Shown: positions 16,991 to 26,669, numbered from the stretch's first letter. The stretch is 64,000 bases of DNA from Bradyrhizobium cenepequi (GCF_020329485.1 NZ_JAGKJI010000001.1:62001-126000), one strand, 5' to 3'. The notes: a model not told the origin generated them from the letters alone. Translations and numbers: made by a program.

Positions 16991-18084
16991 TCCGCGCTTT
17001 CGACGCCGTGTCCCTGCCGCTGCTGCGCTGGCTCGATCCGGAGGACGCCCACCGGCTGGCGATCCAGGGCCTGCGCTTCCTGCCGCCGATCCGCCAGCGG
17101 GTCGATGATCCGAAGCTCGCAGTGCGCGCGTTCGGATTGAATTTTCCCAATCCGGTCGGTATGGCGGCGGGCTTCGACAAGAACGCGGAGGCGCCCGACG
17201 CGCTGCTCAAGCTCGGCTTCGGCTTTGTCGAGATCGGCTCGGTGACGCCGCTGCCGCAGGCGGGCAACCCGAAGCCGCGGCTGTTCCGGCTCGAGCGGGA
17301 CGAAGCCATCATCAACCGCATGGGCTTCAACAATGACGGCGCGGCGGTGGTGCTGCGGCGGCTCGCCAGCCGCGCGCATCTGTCCGGCATCGTCGGTGTC
17401 AATGTCGGCGCCAACAAGGACTCGGCTGACCGTACCGCTGATTACGTCAAGCTGATCGAGACCTTTGCGCCGGTCGCGAGCTACTTCACCATCAACGTCT
17501 CCTCGCCGAATACGCCGGGCCTGCGCAATCTGCAGCAATCGGCGGCGCTTGACGACCTCTTGGCGCGGGTCATCGATACCCGCGAGCGGGTGCGCAAGAA
17601 TGCCGGCGACTCGCCGGTGCTCTTGAAAATCGCGCCAGATTTGAGTCTCGCCGAGCTCGACGATGTCGTCCACATCGCGCGCTCGCGCCGGGTCGACGGC
17701 ATGATCGTCGCCAACACCACGCTGGCGCGGCCCTCGACCTTGCGCGAGCAGGCCCGCACCAAAGAGCAGGGCGGTCTCTCGGGCCGGCCGCTGTTCCGCC
17801 TGTCGACGCGGATGGTGGCGGAGACTTACGTGCGCGCGGAGGGGGCCTTCCCGTTGATCGGTGTCGGCGGCATCGACTCCGGCGGCGCCGCGCTGACAAA
17901 AATCCGCGCCGGCGCCAGCCTGATCCAGCTCTATTCCGCGCTGGTCTATAAGGGTCTCGGCCTTGTCGACGACATCAAGCGCGATCTCTCCTCGACGCTC
18001 CTGCGCACCGGCCGCGACTCGCTGTCCGAAATCGTCGGCGCCGACGCCGCCACCATCACGGCCGAGGACTGGCCGGTACGGTAG
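16987..18084 (+). CDS. pyrD: Quinone-dependent dihydroorotate dehydrogenase
   Basis: This 365-residue class 2 dihydroorotate dehydrogenase oxidises dihydroorotate to orotate at the inner membrane with quinone as acceptor (pyrimidine synthesis). Visible features are the N-terminal quinone-tunnel helices (LLRWLDPEDAHRLAIQGL), GMAAGFDKNAEAPD, INRMGFNNDG, the catalytic-Ser region INVSSPNTPGLRNLQ, and FMN-phosphate loops GVGGIDSGGAAL and GASLIQLYSALVY. The start is GTG 16987, overlapping DUF952 by 4 nt. Length is normal. Confidence 0.96.
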   Translation: MIRAFDAVSLPLLRWLDPEDAHRLAIQGLRFLPPIRQRVDDPKLAVRAFGLNFPNPVGMAAGFDKNAEAPDALLKLGFGFVEIGSVTPLPQAGNPKPRLFRLERDEAIINRMGFNNDGAAVVLRRLASRAHLSGIVGVNVGANKDSADRTADYVKLIETFAPVASYFTINVSSPNTPGLRNLQQSAALDDLLARVIDTRERVRKNAGDSPVLLKIAPDLSLAELDDVVHIARSRRVDGMIVANTTLARPSTLREQARTKEQGGLSGRPLFRLSTRMVAETYVRAEGAFPLIGVGGIDSGGAALTKIRAGASLIQLYSALVYKGLGLVDDIKRDLSSTLLRTGRDSLSEIVGADAATITAEDWPVR

Positions 18085-18200
18085 GTGCCACGCGCTCCGC
18101 ATCACCTCGGCGTTCTTCACGAACGGGCACCAAAGGCGGTCTACGCCTCCCCCCGCAAGCAAGCGGGAGCGGTGAAGGTTCAGTCCGATCGGATTATGCC

Positions 18201-19535
18201 CTAACCAAGCGGGTCGTCGCCGACGGGCAGCCTGCAGCGAACGATGGTCCGTCCGTCTTCACGCACCAGCTCGAGCGTGCCGCTCAGCGCGCGGGCCCGT
18301 TCCTGCATCCCGGTCAGGCCGCGGCCGAAGACGCAATCCTTGGGAAAGCCTATGCCGTCGTCGGATACCTCCACGACCAGCTCCGTCGCCTTCATCGAAG
18401 CCTCCACGGTGACCGAATCGGCGCGGGCATGGCGCAGCACGTTGGTGATGCTCTCCTGGATCACGCGATAGACGGTCTGCGAGAGCAGACCCTCGATCGC
18501 ATTCAGCCTGCCGTCGATGCGGGAGACGAGTTTGAGTCCCGGTGCCGGCGCGCGGGCATACTGCAACAAGGTCTCGATGCTCCTCTCCAGTCCCAACTCC
18601 TGGATGTAGAGCGGTCGCAGCCGGTCGAGGATGCGGCGGTTGGCCTGCTGCAGTGCTTCGACCGATTGCAGGATGCCATCGGCGGACGCGGCAAGCTGCG
18701 CGTTGTCCTGCGGGATTGCTTCGTGCAGCGCAACCGTCTTGGCGCGAATCCCGAACAATAGCGGTCCGAGCTCGTCGTGCAGTTCGCGCGCCATGTCGCG
18801 TCGCTCGTCGTCCTGCAGCGAGACGATCCGGCGCAGCAAACTTCGATTGTCCTGACTCAGCCGGGAGAGCGTCCGGGCAAGCTCGTTGGCTTCCTCGGCG
18901 CTTTGGCGGATCTCCGGCGGGCCGGACGGGGAAATGAGCTGCTCATAGTCGCCCCCGCGCATCCGCGTGAGGCCCGCGCCGAGGTCTTGCACGGGACGCA
19001 GCACAGCGCCCGCGTTGACATAGGCGATAGCGGCGGTGAGCAGCGTCAGCGCGACCGCGGAGAACGTGATGGCGACAAAGCCGATCCACTTCTCGAAGAT
19101 ATCGGCGGACAGATCGGGCGAGAAAATGATCTCGCCGACCTGCTTTCCTTCGATCTGGACGGGAAACGATGCGCCCACGTCCGGTATTGTGAGCAGGCTC
19201 ACGAACCATCGCGGCACCCATCCGATCGGGGTTCGCACGTCGGCCGGCTGCTGCAACGGCTGGCTTGCACCGTCGGGTTGGAAGCGGATGGCTTCGGATG
19301 TGCCTAGCGCCTGCGCGAAGGCATCAAGCGTCACCTGCGGATTGGCCGCCGTCCGGAGCGCGCGGTTGAGTGCGTCGGCAACCACCTTGGCTGAACGCGC
19401 AGCGGGTGCGCTTTCGTCCGACAGTTGCACCGGCGCGAACAGCCGCAGCGAGATCGCCCCAACCAGGAGCGCGGCCACGAACATGATCCCGAGTGGAAGA
19501 AAAAACCGCGTTCGAAGCGAAAACCTTTTCCACAT
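18201..19535 (-). CDS. NarX/DesK-type membrane sensor histidine kinase
   Basis: This 444-residue HisKA_3 kinase has transmembrane helix 1 at about residues 13-33, a periplasmic sensor, transmembrane helix 2 followed by a HAMP segment (VLRPVQDLGAGLTRMRGGDY), and the dimerisation/phospho-acceptor His253 in RDMARELHDELGPLLFGI. The ATPase end has N, G1 and G2 boxes (QESITNVLRHARA, DDGIGFPKD, GRGLTGMQERARAL). Start MWKRFSLRTR is chosen at ATG 19535. It is divergent from a LuxR-type response regulator 73 bp away, its likely partner. The signal is unknown. Confidence 0.92.
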   Translation of the reverse strand: MWKRFSLRTRFFLPLGIMFVAALLVGAISLRLFAPVQLSDESAPAARSAKVVADALNRALRTAANPQVTLDAFAQALGTSEAIRFQPDGASQPLQQPADVRTPIGWVPRWFVSLLTIPDVGASFPVQIEGKQVGEIIFSPDLSADIFEKWIGFVAITFSAVALTLLTAAIAYVNAGAVLRPVQDLGAGLTRMRGGDYEQLISPSGPPEIRQSAEEANELARTLSRLSQDNRSLLRRIVSLQDDERRDMARELHDELGPLLFGIRAKTVALHEAIPQDNAQLAASADGILQSVEALQQANRRILDRLRPLYIQELGLERSIETLLQYARAPAPGLKLVSRIDGRLNAIEGLLSQTVYRVIQESITNVLRHARADSVTVEASMKATELVVEVSDDGIGFPKDCVFGRGLTGMQERARALSGTLELVREDGRTIVRCRLPVGDDPLG

Positions 19536-19608
19536 TTGGATAATTCTAATTCGCTCCGGTGGTTTTCCCTTTTCATGGGTTCCCCGGGAACTATGTTCTC
19601 GATACAGA

Positions 19609-20262
19609 ATGCAAGTGATGCAAGATACGCCGAAACCGGCCACAAGAATATTGATCGTCGATGACCACCCGGTGGTGTTGTCCGGGTGCCGCTCGCTATT
19701 CGCTTCCGACAGCTCAGTCAAGATCGAGGAAGCCGCTGACGCCAAATCGGGTCACCGGGCGTATGTCAGCAAGAAGCCCGATGTTACCGTGATCGACATC
19801 AATCTCCCGGATGTTTCCGGCTTCGAACTGATGCGCCGGATTCGTAAGGACGATCCGGAGGCCAAGATCATCATGTTCAGCATGAACGACGATCCGGCCT
19901 TCGTCGTCCGCGCGGTGGAAGCGGGTGCTCAGGGTTATGTCTCGAAGACCGATGACCCCAGGGTGTTCGTGAAGGCCGTCCGCAAGGTGGCGGCAGGGGA
20001 CAATTTCATATCGCCGCATCTTGCCGAGGCAGTGACCTTTTCGGGTGCCGCCATCAAGGCCAATCCGGCCTCGCTGATGTCGCCGCGCGAACTGGAAATC
20101 CTGCGGCTGCTCGGCCGGGGCGACAAGATCGGCGAGGTCGCCGCGGCGCTCAACATCTCCTACAAGACCGTCGCCAATACCACTTCGCTTCTGAAGCAGA
20201 AGCTAGGCGCCAAGAATCATTCCGACCTGATCCGTATTGCCGTGGAAATGGCGTTAGGCTGA
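19609..20262 (+). CDS. NarL/LuxR-family response regulator
   Basis: This 217-residue regulator has a receiver domain (residues 13-130): acidic pair Asp18/Asp19, phospho-acceptor Asp63 (VTVIDINLPDVSG), and Lys in GYVSKTDDP. A LuxR-type helix-turn-helix follows (LMSPRELEILRLLGRGDKIG, LNISYKTVANTTSLLKQKLG). ATG 19609 or ATG 19618 are both possible starts and neither has a strong ribosome site. It pairs with the divergent histidine kinase; the shared 73-bp spacer probably carries both promoters. A 10-bp-stem hairpin follows the stop. Confidence 0.92.
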   Translation: MQVMQDTPKPATRILIVDDHPVVLSGCRSLFASDSSVKIEEAADAKSGHRAYVSKKPDVTVIDINLPDVSGFELMRRIRKDDPEAKIIMFSMNDDPAFVVRAVEAGAQGYVSKTDDPRVFVKAVRKVAAGDNFISPHLAEAVTFSGAAIKANPASLMSPRELEILRLLGRGDKIGEVAAALNISYKTVANTTSLLKQKLGAKNHSDLIRIAVEMALG

Positions 20263-20269
20263 CGGAACA

Positions 20270-20291
20270 GGTCGCGCCCAAGGGCGCGACC
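20270..20291. terminator. Hairpin between convergent genes
   Basis: ggtcgcgccc-aa-gggcgcgacc forms a perfect 10-bp stem with a 2-nt loop just after the response regulator stop. There is no T tract. Confidence 0.5.
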
Positions 20292-20361
20292 GTTCCCATC
20301 GCCGTATTCGCCTCTGCCGGGGCAATTAGAAACAGCAGCGCGATGCGGCGATTCCTGATTC

Positions 20362-20598
20362 CTAATAGGAGCGGCGATAGCGCCAGCCGTAGTGATGCCC
20401 GCGCCCGCGATACCGGCCGTAGTGATGCCCGCGGCCACGCCGGTACCCGCGATACCCGTGTCCGTAGCCGCCCCTGACTTGAACGAGTGCGTCGCTCGTC
20501 GATGCCATCGGCGCGATGCCGAGCCTTGCGGACGCCGACGCGGTCAGTCCGAACATCGACACGACCAGTGCGGCGCCGATCAACAGAATCCGTTTCAT
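20362..20598 (-). CDS. Small secreted Gly/Arg/Tyr/His-rich protein
   Basis: This 78-residue protein has a Sec signal peptide (MKRILLIGAALVVSMFGLTA) and a mature region dominated by repeats of Gly, Tyr, Arg and His (GYGHGYRGYRRGRGHHYG and similar). ATG 20598 has the ribosome site AAGGAAGATC. Proteins of this type are common in Bradyrhizobium and have no assigned function. Very basic, repetitive composition suggests an envelope-associated or disordered protein. Confidence 0.7.
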   Translation of the reverse strand: MKRILLIGAALVVSMFGLTASASARLGIAPMASTSDALVQVRGGYGHGYRGYRRGRGHHYGRYRGRGHHYGWRYRRSY

Positions 20599-20995
20599 GA
20601 TCTTCCTTATCCTCCCATTTGACGGAGCGTCGGCCGCATTGCTGATCGCTGCTCCTCTTGCCTTGATGGCGGAGGTAAAAACGGGAGAACCGGCAATGGT
20701 TCCCGGCGCGTCGCAGATGATGCCATACGAACGGGTAGAACGGCCCGAGAACGAACGACGGTGCGGCTGTCGTTGCGACGCCAGCATCTCGGATTGGCGC
20801 ATCTCCGTGCGCTTGACGGTGCGCCGTCGTCAAATCGATCAGCCGACAGCGCCTTGCGGCAATGCCACACAAGAAGCGGTTTCCACTTGGCACGAAAACC
20901 CTTTATGGTGGCGTTTCGAGTCCGCGCAGCGCGAGCGCGATAAGTTCCATAATATCAAAGGCTTGGGATAGAGGCTTGGGCCTTTGGAGGGCGGT
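20599..20995. other. Intergenic region upstream of thrC
   Basis: 397 bp between a minus-strand and a plus-strand gene. Apart from presumed divergent promoters I see no gene or RNA here. Confidence 0.4.
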
Positions 20996-22414
20996 TTGAC
21001 ACGGTATGTTTCGACCCGGGGAGAGGCCCCGGCTCTTGGTTTCTGTGACGTGATGCTGACCGGGCTGGCCCGCGACGGCGGCCTGTACGTGCCCGAAAGC
21101 TGGCCGGTTCTGTCGCGCGAAACCATCGCCGGCTTCTTCGGACGGCCCTATTGGGAAGTCGCGGTCGACATCATCAGGCCGTTCGCCGGCGGGGAGGTTT
21201 CCGATCCCGATCTTGGTCGCATGGCCAACGAAGCCTATGCGACGTTCCGCCATCCCGCCGTCGTGCCGCTCGACCAGATCGGCCCGAATCAATTTTTGCT
21301 GGAGCTGTTCCACGGCCCGACGCTGGCGTTCAAGGACGTCGCGATGCAACTGATCTCGCGGCTGATGGATCACGTCCTGGCGAAGCGTTCACAGCGCACC
21401 ACGATCGTGGTCGCGACATCAGGCGATACCGGCGGTGCCGCGGTCGAGGCCTTTGCCAATCTCGAGAACGTCGACCTCGTGGTGCTGTTCCCGCAGGGGC
21501 GGATCTCCGACGTGCAGCGGCGGATGATGACGACGACCGGCGCCGCCAACATCCATGCGCTGGCGATCGAAGGCACCTTTGACGATTGCCAGGCAATCGT
21601 GAAGGGGCTCTTCAACCATCACGATTTCCGCGATGCCGTGTCGCTGTCCGGCGTGAACTCGATCAACTGGGCGCGGGTCGTGGCGCAGGTGGTCTACTAT
21701 TTCACCTCGGCGGTCGCGCTCGGCGCGCCGGCCCGGACAGTGGATTTCACGGTGCCGACCGGCAATTTCGGCGATATCTTTGCGGGCTATGTCGCCAAGC
21801 GCATGGGCTTGCCGATCCGGTGCTTGCGTATCGCGGCCAATGTCAACGACATCCTGCCGCGCACGCTGAAGACGGGCATCTACGAGGTGCGCGAGGTTCA
21901 CACCACGACCTCGCCGTCGATGGACATCCAGGTCTCCTCGAATTTCGAGCGGCTGCTGTTCGAGGCAAGCCGGCGCGACGCTGACAGCGTGCGGCGGCTG
22001 ATGGATTCCTTGAAGCAGTCTGGCCGCTTCGTGTTGCCGGCTGCGATGTTGGCTGCGATCCGCGAGGAGTTCGACGCAGGCAAGGCGGACGAAACCGAGA
22101 CCGCGGCCGCGATCCGCGCCGCCTGGCGCGAGGCCGGGGACCTCGTCGATCCGCACACTGCGGTGGCGCTGGCGGTCGCCGACCGTGACAGCGCCGATTC
22201 GAAGATTCCCAATATCGTGCTGTCGACCGCGCATGCGGCCAAGTTCCCCGATGCGGTCGAGGCCGCTTGCGGGGTCCGGCCGCAATTGCCGGCCTGGCTC
22301 GACGGATTGATGACCAAACCCGAACACCTCAAGGTGATGAAAAGCGATCAGGCGGAAGTCGAAAAGTTCGTATTGTCGGTGAGCCGCGCCGCCAAGCAGG
22401 GAGTAACCGGATGA
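20996..22414 (+). CDS. thrC: Threonine synthase
   Basis: This 472-residue PLP enzyme converts O-phosphohomoserine to threonine. Signatures are YVSTRGEAPALGFCDVMLTG at the N-terminus, the PLP lysine Lys113 in GPTLAFKDVAMQ, the phosphate-binding ATSGDTGGAAVEAF, and FTVPTGNFGDIFAGYVAKRMG. Start: TTG 20996 is preceded by GGAGGGCGG, and a further TTG at 20984 overlaps that site and is therefore unlikely. Its stop overlaps the M16 peptidase start by 4 nt (ATGA), so the two are translationally coupled. Confidence 0.95.
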   Translation: MTRYVSTRGEAPALGFCDVMLTGLARDGGLYVPESWPVLSRETIAGFFGRPYWEVAVDIIRPFAGGEVSDPDLGRMANEAYATFRHPAVVPLDQIGPNQFLLELFHGPTLAFKDVAMQLISRLMDHVLAKRSQRTTIVVATSGDTGGAAVEAFANLENVDLVVLFPQGRISDVQRRMMTTTGAANIHALAIEGTFDDCQAIVKGLFNHHDFRDAVSLSGVNSINWARVVAQVVYYFTSAVALGAPARTVDFTVPTGNFGDIFAGYVAKRMGLPIRCLRIAANVNDILPRTLKTGIYEVREVHTTTSPSMDIQVSSNFERLLFEASRRDADSVRRLMDSLKQSGRFVLPAAMLAAIREEFDAGKADETETAAAIRAAWREAGDLVDPHTAVALAVADRDSADSKIPNIVLSTAHAAKFPDAVEAACGVRPQLPAWLDGLMTKPEHLKVMKSDQAEVEKFVLSVSRAAKQGVTG

Positions 22415-23700
22415 GCGTTGAGGTCACCAAGCTGCCGTCCGGATTGACCGTCGTCACCGACACCATGCCGCATCTGGAGACGGCCGCGCTCGGCGTGTGG
22501 GCCCGCGTCGGCGGACGCGACGAGAAGTCGAACGAACACGGGATCTCGCACCTGCTCGAACATATGGCGTTCAAAGGCACGACGCGCCGTTCCTCGCGCG
22601 AGATCGTTGAGGAGATCGAGGCCGTGGGCGGCGATCTCAACGCCGGCACCTCGACCGAGACCACGGCCTATTACGCGCGCGTGATGAAGGCGGACGTGCC
22701 GCTGGCGCTCGACGTGCTCGCAGACATCCTCGCCAATCCCTCCTTCGTTCCCGACGAGCTCGAGCGCGAGAAGAGCGTCATCGTGCAGGAGATCGGCGCT
22801 GCGCAGGATACGCCCGATGACGTCGTGTTCGAGCACCTGAACGAGCTCTGCTATCCCGACCAGCCGATGGGCCGCTCGCTACTCGGCACCGCCAAGACGC
22901 TGAAGGGGTTCAATCGCGACATGCTGCGTGGCTATCTCGCCACCCACTATCGCGGGCCCGACATGGTGATTGCCGCCGCAGGAGCGGTGGACCACAAGCG
23001 GGTCGTCGAGGAGGTTGCGCAAAAATTCGCGAGCTTCGATCCAGCGCCCGCGCCAAAGCCGCTGCCGGCGATGTTTGGCAAGGGCGGTTCCCGCGTCGTT
23101 CACCGCGACCTCGAGCAGGCGCATCTGACGCTGGCGCTGGAAGGCGTGCCGCAGACCGACCTGTCGCTGTTCTCGCTGCAGGTGTTCACCAACACGCTCG
23201 GCGGCGGGATGTCCTCGCGGCTGTTCCAGGAGGTGCGGGAGAAGCGGGGACTGTGCTACTCGATCTACACCTTCCACGCCCCCTATAGCGACACCGGCTT
23301 TTTCGGCCTCTACACCGGCACCGACCCGTCAGATGCGCCGGAGATGATGGAAGTCATCGTGGACGTGATCAATGAGGCCGTGGAGACCCTGACGGAGGCT
23401 GAGATCGCCCGCGCCAAGGCGCAGATGAAGGCGGGGCTGTTGATGGCGCTGGAGAGTTGTTCCTCTCGCGCCGAGCAGTTGGCACGCCATGTGCTAGCCT
23501 ATGGCAGGCCGCTGACGGTGGACGAACTGGTGAGCCGGATCGATTCGGTGAGCGTCGAATCGACCCGTAATGCAGCCCGTGCGCTGCTCTCGCGCAGCCG
23601 GCCGGCGGTGGTTGCGCTCGGCAGCGGGAGAGGTCTGGACACGGCGGTGTCTTTTGCGGAAGGATTGACTCGGTCGAAGGCGAAGACGCTCCTGCACTAG
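22411..23700 (+). CDS. M16 family (pitrilysin/MPP-like) zinc peptidase
   Basis: This 429-residue processing-protease-type protein has the inverted zinc motif HxxEH at His47-Glu50-His51 (GISHLLEHMAFKGT). A second family signature is EEIEAVGGDLNAGTSTETTAYYA, and there is a C-terminal flexible loop region GGGMSSRLFQEVREKRGLCYS. Homologues resemble mitochondrial processing peptidase beta and rickettsial/rhizobial PepR. Its start overlaps the thrC stop by 4 nt, and thrC-M16-GNAT is a familiar order in Rhizobiales. Confidence 0.93.
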   Translation: MSVEVTKLPSGLTVVTDTMPHLETAALGVWARVGGRDEKSNEHGISHLLEHMAFKGTTRRSSREIVEEIEAVGGDLNAGTSTETTAYYARVMKADVPLALDVLADILANPSFVPDELEREKSVIVQEIGAAQDTPDDVVFEHLNELCYPDQPMGRSLLGTAKTLKGFNRDMLRGYLATHYRGPDMVIAAAGAVDHKRVVEEVAQKFASFDPAPAPKPLPAMFGKGGSRVVHRDLEQAHLTLALEGVPQTDLSLFSLQVFTNTLGGGMSSRLFQEVREKRGLCYSIYTFHAPYSDTGFFGLYTGTDPSDAPEMMEVIVDVINEAVETLTEAEIARAKAQMKAGLLMALESCSSRAEQLARHVLAYGRPLTVDELVSRIDSVSVESTRNAARALLSRSRPAVVALGSGRGLDTAVSFAEGLTRSKAKTLLH

Positions 23701-23767
23701 GGCATGAAAGATCATGCCCAAATAGATCGACCGGCAGCCCCGACAGCGGGCAGGGGAGTTGACGGGC

Positions 23768-24355
23768 ATGGCCCTGTTTCGTTTGCCATCCAGCGGACCG
23801 GCTGCACTGATGCCGCGCGGTCATGGCCTGCTGCTGCGGGCGCCGCAAATGTCCGACTTCCTGCAATGGGTGCAGTTGCGCGAAGCGAGCCGCGCCTATC
23901 TCACGCCTTGGGAGCCGATCTGGCCATCCGATGATTTGACCCGGGCGGGCTTCCGCCGCCGCCTGCGTCGCTACGCCGAGGACATCGCCGCCGACCGCTC
24001 CTATCCCTTCATCATTTTCCGCGAGGCGGACGGGGTGATGATCGGCGGTATCACGCTTGCCAATGTCCGCCGCGGCATCGTGCAGGCCGGCACCATCGGC
24101 TATTGGGTCGGGGAACCCTATGCGCATCGCGGCTACATGACTACGGCACTGCGGGTGCTGTTGCCCTCGCTGTTCGGTGAGCTCAATCTGCACCGCATCG
24201 AGGCCGCCTGCATCCCTTCCAACGCGCCCTCGATCCGGGTCCTGGAGAAATGCGGATTCACCCGCGAGGGCCTGGCGCGGCGTTATCTTTGCATCAATGG
24301 CATTTGGCAGGATCACCTGCTGTTTGGCCTGTTGCATGAGGATTTCCGGGGCTAG
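23768..24355 (+). CDS. GNAT N-acetyltransferase (RimJ/RimL type)
   Basis: This 195-residue acetyltransferase has the acetyl-CoA loop GYWVGEPYAHRGYMTTALR and the RimJ/L end motif HRIEAACIPSNAPSIRVLEKCGF. The likely role is acetylation of a protein N-terminus or small amine; the substrate is unknown. ATG 23768 is preceded by AGGGGAG; an in-frame TTG at 23759 sits on that site. It follows the M16 peptidase by 67 bp and is probably in the same transcript. Confidence 0.88.
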   Translation: MALFRLPSSGPAALMPRGHGLLLRAPQMSDFLQWVQLREASRAYLTPWEPIWPSDDLTRAGFRRRLRRYAEDIAADRSYPFIIFREADGVMIGGITLANVRRGIVQAGTIGYWVGEPYAHRGYMTTALRVLLPSLFGELNLHRIEAACIPSNAPSIRVLEKCGFTREGLARRYLCINGIWQDHLLFGLLHEDFRG

Positions 24356-24437
24356 AGCGTCGTCTCCGGGTGCCTTGGGTTCGCCGCCATTGCGCTGCTA
24401 TAACGCCGCCCGGGAAATGGGATGGCAGGGATTTCGG

Positions 24438-25085
24438 ATGACAAGACATCATGTGATCAGGGCCGCGTTCGCCGCTGTGGTGGCGGCCGCGCTTGGTTGC
24501 GGCGCCCTGGCCGCGCCAGCGGCGGCACAGTCATTGACTGACCGCTTCAAGAGCCTGTTCGGCGGCGGCAAGACCGAGGAGCCGGCTGAGAAGCCGCCAG
24601 CGCCGGCCGAAGGCCAGAGCAGCGCATCGGACGTCCTCTGTCCGCCGGTGGCGATCCGGTCGGGTGCCTCGACTTACGCGGTGGGGGCGCCCGGCAAGGA
24701 GCCGGTCGGCAGTGACCTGCGGTTCCAGGCGACGATCACCCGTACCGCCCGCGAATGCGCGATCAATGGCGGCGAGATCACGGCGCGGATCGGCATCCAG
24801 GGCCGGATCATCGTCGGTCCCGCCGGCGCGCCGCCGACCATCCAGGTCCCGCTGCGCGTCGCCGTGGTGCAAGGCGGCGTTTCGGAAAAGACGATCGCGA
24901 CCAAGGCCTACCAGACCACGGTGACGATGGGCGAATCCGGCAGCGAACCCTTCACGCTGGTGGCCGAGGATCTGACCTATCCGGCGCCGTCGGCCGACGT
25001 TGCCGAGAATTACATCTTCTACATCGGCTTCGACCCGCAGGCCCTGAAGCCCGAGCCAAAGCCGAAGGCGGTGAGGAGGAGGTAG
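24438..25085 (+). CDS. Exported hypothetical protein
   Basis: This 215-residue protein has an alanine-rich signal peptide (about residues 8-33, AAFAAVVAAALGCGALA) and then a short Pro/Glu-rich linker. The folded domain has many beta-strand-like segments (ATITRTARECAINGGEITAR, GRIIVGPAGAPPTIQVPLRV). I do not recognise a named family. Two cysteines (LCPP and REC) may pair. ATG 24438 is likely; ATG 24417 would add seven residues. It follows the GNAT gene in the same direction. Confidence 0.7.
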   Translation: MTRHHVIRAAFAAVVAAALGCGALAAPAAAQSLTDRFKSLFGGGKTEEPAEKPPAPAEGQSSASDVLCPPVAIRSGASTYAVGAPGKEPVGSDLRFQATITRTARECAINGGEITARIGIQGRIIVGPAGAPPTIQVPLRVAVVQGGVSEKTIATKAYQTTVTMGESGSEPFTLVAEDLTYPAPSADVAENYIFYIGFDPQALKPEPKPKAVRRR

Positions 25086-25109
25086 CGGCCAACACACCGA
25101 AGACCTCAT

Positions 25110-25205
25110 ACCCCGCAAAGGCGGGGTATCCAGTAAGCCGCGGCCTCTCGGCTCAATCACAGGCGTCTGTGGAATACTGGATCGCCCGCCTTCGCGGGCG
25201 ATGAC
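25110..25205. repeat. Inverted intergenic repeat
   Basis: accccgcaaaggcggggtat on the left and gatcgcccgccttcgcgggc on the right each form a small hairpin, and tccagta / tactgga are inverted between them. It is a nested palindromic element typical of this genus and non-coding. Confidence 0.5.
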
Positions 25206-25220
25206 GCGGGAGCAAAAAAC

Positions 25221-25256
25221 AAAAAAGCCGGCGCGATCGTCTCGCGCCGGCTTTTT
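25221..25256. terminator. Bidirectional intrinsic terminator after atpF
   Basis: agccggcgcga / tcgcgccggct stem (11 bp) with a 5-nt loop, flanked by A6 on the left and T5 on the right. It can terminate the F0 ATP synthase operon on the minus strand and the exported-protein transcript on the plus strand. Confidence 0.8.
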
Positions 25257-25274
25257 GATTTGCATTGAAGCCGC

Positions 25275-25760
25275 TCAGTTCAGCTTGGCGCGAACCTCGG
25301 CGATTCCCTTGGCCAGGAGGTCGTCGGCGATGGGGCCCTTGACCGACCGCGACAGGATGGTGGACGCCGCCGTCACGGCAGCATCCGCCGCAGCCGCACG
25401 GACATCCGCCAAAGCCTGGGCTTCGGCGAGCGCGATCTTGTTCTCGGCGGTCTTGGTCCGCCGCGCGACAAAATCTTCCATTTTCGCCTTGGTTTCCGCC
25501 GCGATGCGTTCGGCGTCCGCCTTGGCGCTCGCGACGATGTCCTCCGCCTCGCGCTCGGCGGTCGTGCGCTTGGCCTTGTATTCGGCGAGCAGCTTTGCGG
25601 CCTCTTCCTTCAGACGGCGAGCGTCGTCCAGTTCGGCCTTGATGCGTTCGCTACGGTTGTCCAGCGCCTTCAGCACCGTGCGATGGATGCCGAGATAGGC
25701 AAACACCACCATGAGGATGACAAAGGCGATCGCAACCCAGGTTTCCGGTTCGGTGAACAT
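25275..25760 (-). CDS. atpF: F0F1 ATP synthase subunit b
   Basis: This 161-residue stalk subunit has an N-terminal transmembrane helix (residues 6-24, [19 protein letters not shown]) followed by a long charged coiled-coil rich in Glu, Lys and Ala ([20 protein letters not shown] and onward). It forms the peripheral stator linking F0 to F1. It is the last gene of the F0 operon, five bases after the b' gene, and is followed by a strong terminator. Confidence 0.95.
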   Translation of the reverse strand: MFTEPETWVAIAFVILMVVFAYLGIHRTVLKALDNRSERIKAELDDARRLKEEAAKLLAEYKAKRTTAEREAEDIVASAKADAERIAAETKAKMEDFVARRTKTAENKIALAEAQALADVRAAAADAAVTAASTILSRSVKGPIADDLLAKGIAEVRAKLN

Positions 25761-25765
25761 CGAGC

Positions 25766-26329
25766 TTATCCCTTCAGCGAGGCGTCGACGGCGCTGTTCA
25801 CCGCAGCGCCATCCGGCGCCAAGCCAGTCAGCCGCTGCACGATCGCAGTCGCCGCATCCGCCGCGATGCCGCGGACATTGCTCATCGCCGCCGCCCGCGT
25901 CGCCGTGATGGTTTTCTCGGCGTCGTGGAGCTTGGCTGCGAGTTTGTCCTCCAGCGCCTTGCGCTCGGCTTCGGAGGCCGCGTTCAGCTTCTCGCGGGTC
26001 TCGTTGCTGATGGCCTGAGCGCGGGAACGTGCGGCCACCAGGTCGTTCTCATAGGCCTTCAGCGCAGCCTCGGATTCGTCCTTCAGCTTCTGCGCTTCCG
26101 CCAGATCGCTCTCGATCATGTTCTGCCGCGCTTCGATAACGCCGCCGACACGCGGCAGCGCAAAGCGCGACACGATGATGTAGAGCGCGACAAAGGCGAT
26201 AGCCAGCGATACCAGTTGCGAGGCGAAGGTGGACGAATCGAACGGAGGGAAGCCTCCGCCGTGACCGCCATCGGCTTCGGTGTGGGCGCCGGCCTTCTGG
26301 CCCGATACTTCGCCATGACTCTCGGCCAT
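25766..26329 (-). CDS. atpG: F0F1 ATP synthase subunit b'
   Basis: This 187-residue second b-type stator subunit is typical of alphaproteobacteria, which use a b/b' heterodimer. It has a His/Gly-rich N-terminus, a transmembrane helix at about residues 35-55 ([18 protein letters not shown]), then [20 protein letters not shown] and a long coiled-coil. It lies between the c-subunit gene and subunit b. The symbol atpG (or atpF2) follows the naming used for b' in this group; it is not the gamma subunit. Confidence 0.93.
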   Translation of the reverse strand: MAESHGEVSGQKAGAHTEADGGHGGGFPPFDSSTFASQLVSLAIAFVALYIIVSRFALPRVGGVIEARQNMIESDLAEAQKLKDESEAALKAYENDLVAARSRAQAISNETREKLNAASEAERKALEDKLAAKLHDAEKTITATRAAAMSNVRGIAADAATAIVQRLTGLAPDGAAVNSAVDASLKG

Positions 26330-26386
26330 GGAGTTCTCCTGTAGCTGTCATGGACGCCGCCCACAGGCGGCGCAAGAGTGTGCCGC

Positions 26387-26617
26387 TCAGAGCGGAACGA
26401 ACAGCAAGAGCAACGCGATCAGCAGCGAGAAGATGCCGAGCGCTTCGGTCACGGCGAAGCCGAAGATCAGGTTGCCGAACTGGCCCTGGGCAGCCGACGG
26501 ATTGCGCACGGCGGCGGCGAGATAGTTGCCGAAAATGACGCCCACGCCGACGCCCGCACCGCCCATGCCGATGCATGCGATGCCCGCGCCGATAAGTTTA
26601 GCTGCTGCCGGTTCCAT
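26387..26617 (-). CDS. atpE: F0F1 ATP synthase subunit c
   Basis: This 76-residue proteolipid has two transmembrane helices joined by the polar loop RNPSAAQGQ. Helix 2 contains the proton-carrying Glu in [10 protein letters not shown], and helix 1 has the Gly-rich [20 protein letters not shown]. It forms the rotor ring. The spacing from atpB and from atpG (about 50-60 bp each) fits the operon. Confidence 0.96.
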   Translation of the reverse strand: MEPAAAKLIGAGIACIGMGGAGVGVGVIFGNYLAAAVRNPSAAQGQFGNLIFGFAVTEALGIFSLLIALLLLFVPL

Positions 26618-26669
26618 AGTTTACTCCTTGGAGAGAAAGATAGATGTGGGTGGAAATTCCCCGGACCGC